NCBI GenBank assembly: GCA_037179515.1
Contig: JAXCGZ010017014.1
Span: forward strand, 62,001-126,000
Origin: Halocaridina rubra
Taxonomy: Eukaryota > Arthropoda > Malacostraca > Decapoda > Atyidae
Direction of reading: 5' to 3'
DNA: 64,000 bases
Part shown: positions 1 through 64,000 of the stretch, piece after piece
Layout of the letters: each line of letters starts with the position of its first letter
Numbering within the stretch: position 1 is the stretch's first letter
Position numbers and translations under genes: made by a program
Notes under the pieces: generated by a model
Databases searched by the model: none
Seen by the model: only the letters and a program-made list of their open reading frames with translations
Told to the model about the DNA's origin: nothing

Positions 1-560
1 AATGATAAGATGCTTGAGGAGGGGAACACTTTTATGTATTTGGTAATGTAGTAATGGAATGAAGAGTAAATATGGAGGTGAGTTACAGTGATAGCGGTGA
101 AGTAAATGTCAAGGAGGGATGAAAGCATAATGAAAAAATATGTATTTAAGAATGAATAAAACAAAAAGTTTGCATGAGAGAACAATTGAGCCTATAGCAT
201 TAGTTGGTGCAAAGACTTTAGACATAAGAGAGGATGGAAGGAACACGTTGTATGTATTAAAGGTGAGGTGTTTGAGAAGTATGGTACGTGTGTCAAGAAT
301 GGACTGCGTGATATGAGGAGGTGAGGCAGAAAATGAGCATGGGAATAACTTTGTAATACTTTTGGCCAGAAAGTGCTTAGGTGGCTTGGCCGTATGGAAA
401 GAATGGATAAGAAGCAACTAGAGAAAGGCTGAAAGGAAGACTAAGAAGGATACGGATAAATGGGGGTAAAAAGAGCACTAGATGCACATGAATGTCACTG
501 AAGCAGGGAAATAGAGTGAAAGGGATAGGGATGGTTAGAGAGATTGTGCATGGATGATCC
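1..560 (+). pseudogene. Decayed LINE reverse-transcriptase C-terminal remnant
   Basis: Around 350-480 the plus strand reads LRWLGRMERMDKKQL with broken frame afterwards. This resembles the LRWFGHVERMD...GRPKKRW tail of non-LTR retrotransposon reverse transcriptases. No catalytic part is visible and the frame is broken. Confidence 0.45.
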
Positions 561-1130
561 TACCCAAGGGACTTTCCCGTTTTTGCCCAGTACTACTGAC
601 CAGGCCAGATAGTGTAGGGCGAAGTCTCTGGCAGAGTCCAGAGATAAGGTAAATCAGCTATGGTTGTTAGCTTGTAAAAGCAGATGAGCTGTGCATCAAA
701 CCATAGCCTAAGCAGAGTGGGGAGGGGAAATTGTTTTGGAAACCTTTCATTCCAAAAGTGATAAGATGTTTGGAAGAGGATGAGTGATTCTTCTCGTGAA
801 TGAGTGTGTGCTTTGTCTTGGCCACTCTCCTCACACTAGGGATTATGGCCTTTGTATACTGTATTTAAGTATTATGGAAAACAAAATAAATAAAATTAGA
901 TTAAAATTAGACATAAAATACAATTACAAATTTAATTTTTACTAGAGGAAAGAATATCTCTTTGTTCCCTATCATGTCATAAAAGTTAACTAAATTGGGA
1001 GAAGCGAAGGGACTGTGAATCCTTTCCTTTGTAGTGTGCTCCCTGAAAGAGTCAAATTTAATGTTTTGATTTAAGCACTCCTCTTATAAGAGGGAGTATA
1101 GCTCTTGTAAATAGATATGTAGAATTATCT
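561..1130. repeat. Dispersed-repeat sequence upstream of exon 1
   Basis: Holds an unclassified block (about 561-720) and two minus-oriented partial copies of the C-rich hairpin repeat family (about 770-870 and 965-1130; compare 8320-8455). I see no exon here, although the acceptor at 1168-1169 requires one upstream. Confidence 0.4.
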
Positions 1131-1169
1131 ATTATTGTGTCTAAAATTATTTCATTCTTACATTCGTAG

Positions 1170-62745
<61,576 letters not shown>

Positions 62746-62789
62746 GTATGATTATATAATTTGAATAAAAAAATAGCTTTAAAGTAACC

Positions 62790-63290
62790 AAAGATTCACT
62801 GAAAATAGGATTTGATATCTTAAAAATTAATCGAATACATTTATTTGAGCAAAGTAACAATTCTTACTTTTTACAGTCATGTACAAATCATGAATGGAAT
62901 ACATTTATTTGGAAAAAAAATCACTTGTCATTGACAATTATTCACAAATCTTGAATGGAATACAGTTACTTTAGCAAAATAACAACACATATCCTTTACG
63001 ATTAGCAAAACATGAATAGAATACATTTATATGAGCAAAATAATACTTACCTATTATGCTCCTTCACAAAACATGAATGGAATACATTTATTTGAGCAAA
63101 ATAACCACTTCTTTTTAATATCAATCACAAAACTTCATAGAATACATTAAACACTTACCTTTTGAATCATTCACAAAACAGAAATAGAACACACTTATTT
63201 TAGCAAAATAACAACAGTTATCTTTTATGATCAATCACAAAACATGACTAGAATACATTTTTCTGAGTAAAATAATAAAATTTATCTTTA
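62790..63290 (+). repeat. Minisatellite, about 60-65-bp unit
   Basis: About eight diverged units of AAACATGAATGGAATACATT, TATTTGAGCAAAATAACAA, then CTTATCTTTTA and ATCAATCACA. Occupies the intron after exon 49 up to the doubtful exon. Confidence 0.85.
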
Positions 63291-63293
63291 CAG

Positions 63294-63361
63294 TCACTCT
63301 CATGAAATTTTACTTAAAATGGATGAGTCATGGTCAGGAAGCCAACATTATAATTTTGCCT
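63294..63361 (+). CDS. Possible further MAM exon or pseudoexon
   Basis: A TTTACAG acceptor is followed by 68 nt readable in the phase left by exon 49 (FYLKWMSHGQEANIIILP), which vaguely resembles the FWY...G part of a MAM domain, and then a GTACAG donor. It lacks the third Cys and the GHYM segment. A short Tigger derivative starts three bases into the putative intron, so its first bases form part of the donor. This may be a degraded exon or chance. Confidence 0.25.
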
Positions 63362-63364
63362 GTA

Positions 63365-63673
63365 CAGGGGGTCCTTCGTTTACGAGGTTCTCGACCTACG
63401 ACGCTTCATGGTTATGATGCATCTCCCATAACTTATTATTCGTCTTTTTTGATAATTTTTGGTCATCATAAGGTCTCCCAAGCATTAAGTAGATTATTCT
63501 GATGGCAGTACTTCAAAGAAAAGGAAAGCCATCACCATAGAAGTGATATTAGAGATAGTGCAACGCTCAGAAAAGGGAGAAACTTACTTCTGCATTAGCA
63601 TAGACTTACGTGGAAAATTGGGTTATGACACGTCTTGAGAGTCAGAACTGTGATATAGGTTGAGGACCCCTTG
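63365..63673 (+). mobile_element. Short Tigger derivative (MITE-like)
   Basis: CAGGGGGTCC at the left and GGACCCCTTG (reverse of CAAGGGGTCC) at the right, flanked by TA on both sides (63363-63364, 63674-63675). Inside, GGAAAGCCATCACCATAGAAG and CGCTCAGAAAAGGGAGAAA match the transposase start of the 29095 element (KKRKAITIE). Only 309 bp, so the catalytic part is deleted. Confidence 0.83.
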
Positions 63674-63793
63674 TATCTTTCAAGGCTTTGCTTCTATTCA
63701 TCACATATATTTAACAAAATATTTTTTAATCTTTACTGTGTTGGTGATAAAATACCCATGTGGTAAGTACATCAAATATGAACTCTTGCATGC

Positions 63794-63951
63794 CTGGCGC
63801 AGTGGCAAGAGCTCTCAACTCTGGAAGTGTCAGACCCACGACTGAGCTCACCATGGAGTGTTAAGGAAGGACATCTAGCCTTAATTTCACAGCTCCAATC
63901 TTTGTGTCCACCCCAGTAATAGGGAATAATTGTGATAGATAAAGCATAAAT
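63794..63951 (+). repeat. SINE
   Basis: Plus copy with a good box A (TGGCGCAGTGGCAAGAGC), CACCATGGAGTGTTAAGGAA and a shortened tail. Confidence 0.74.
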
Positions 63952-64000
63952 CATTAAAACTATAATTAAGTAGGAACATCGCACACTTTCTGTTTATTCC

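Overview
This is eukaryotic DNA with no prokaryotic operon structure. Short coding exons with good GT/AG borders are spread over long AT-rich introns. Several traits suggest an arthropod, most likely a decapod crustacean: very long (TA)n and (ATT)n arrays, a tRNA-derived SINE present about 30 times, Tigger/pogo-type DNA transposons, jockey/CR1-like LINEs and a Ty3-type LTR element. The taxon is an inference from repeat style and gene type.

Nearly the whole window is the interior of one plus-strand gene. I could place 49 consecutive exons between 1170 and 62745. They join without a frame break into 7,839 coding bases (about 2,613 codons). They encode an unbroken tandem array of MAM domains: 15 complete and the first part of a 16th. 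Neither the start codon and signal peptide nor the stop codon and any membrane anchor lie in the window. The closest family I know is the extracellular multi-MAM proteins (MALRD1-like, MAM and LDL-receptor class A), but no LDL-A module is seen here.

Layout: 1-1169, LINE remnant and dispersed repeats. 1170-20487, MAM 1 to MAM 8, with small introns carrying SINEs and minisatellites. 21056-28810, MAM 9 to the start of MAM 11; one intron holds a minus-strand LINE (about 24.3-26.6 kb). 28811-31700, an intron with a 2.5-kb Tigger transposon bounded by TIRs and TA. 31701-38537, MAM 11 to 13. 38538-47633, a 9-kb intron built of nested mobile elements: a TA-flanked MITE, an internally deleted Ty3 LTR element, related transposons with 180-bp internal tandem repeats, a LINE 3' end and giant (TA)n arrays. 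47634-58277, MAM 13 to 15, with a nearly complete jockey-like LINE in an intron. 58278-62613, an intron with a foldback element, a recent tandem duplication and about 1.4 kb of (TA)n. 62614-64000, start of MAM 16, then a short Tigger derivative.

The most unusual material is at the meeting point of repeats and splicing. Intronic tandem duplications copied splice sites of exons 6, 27, 43 and 47. Three consecutive SINEs are separated by copies of an exon-43/donor sequence. A transposon family carries a 168-188-bp unit present 1, 3 or 7 times per copy. Coordinates of exons were read by eye from splice sites and frame; repeat borders are approximate to a few bases unless stated.
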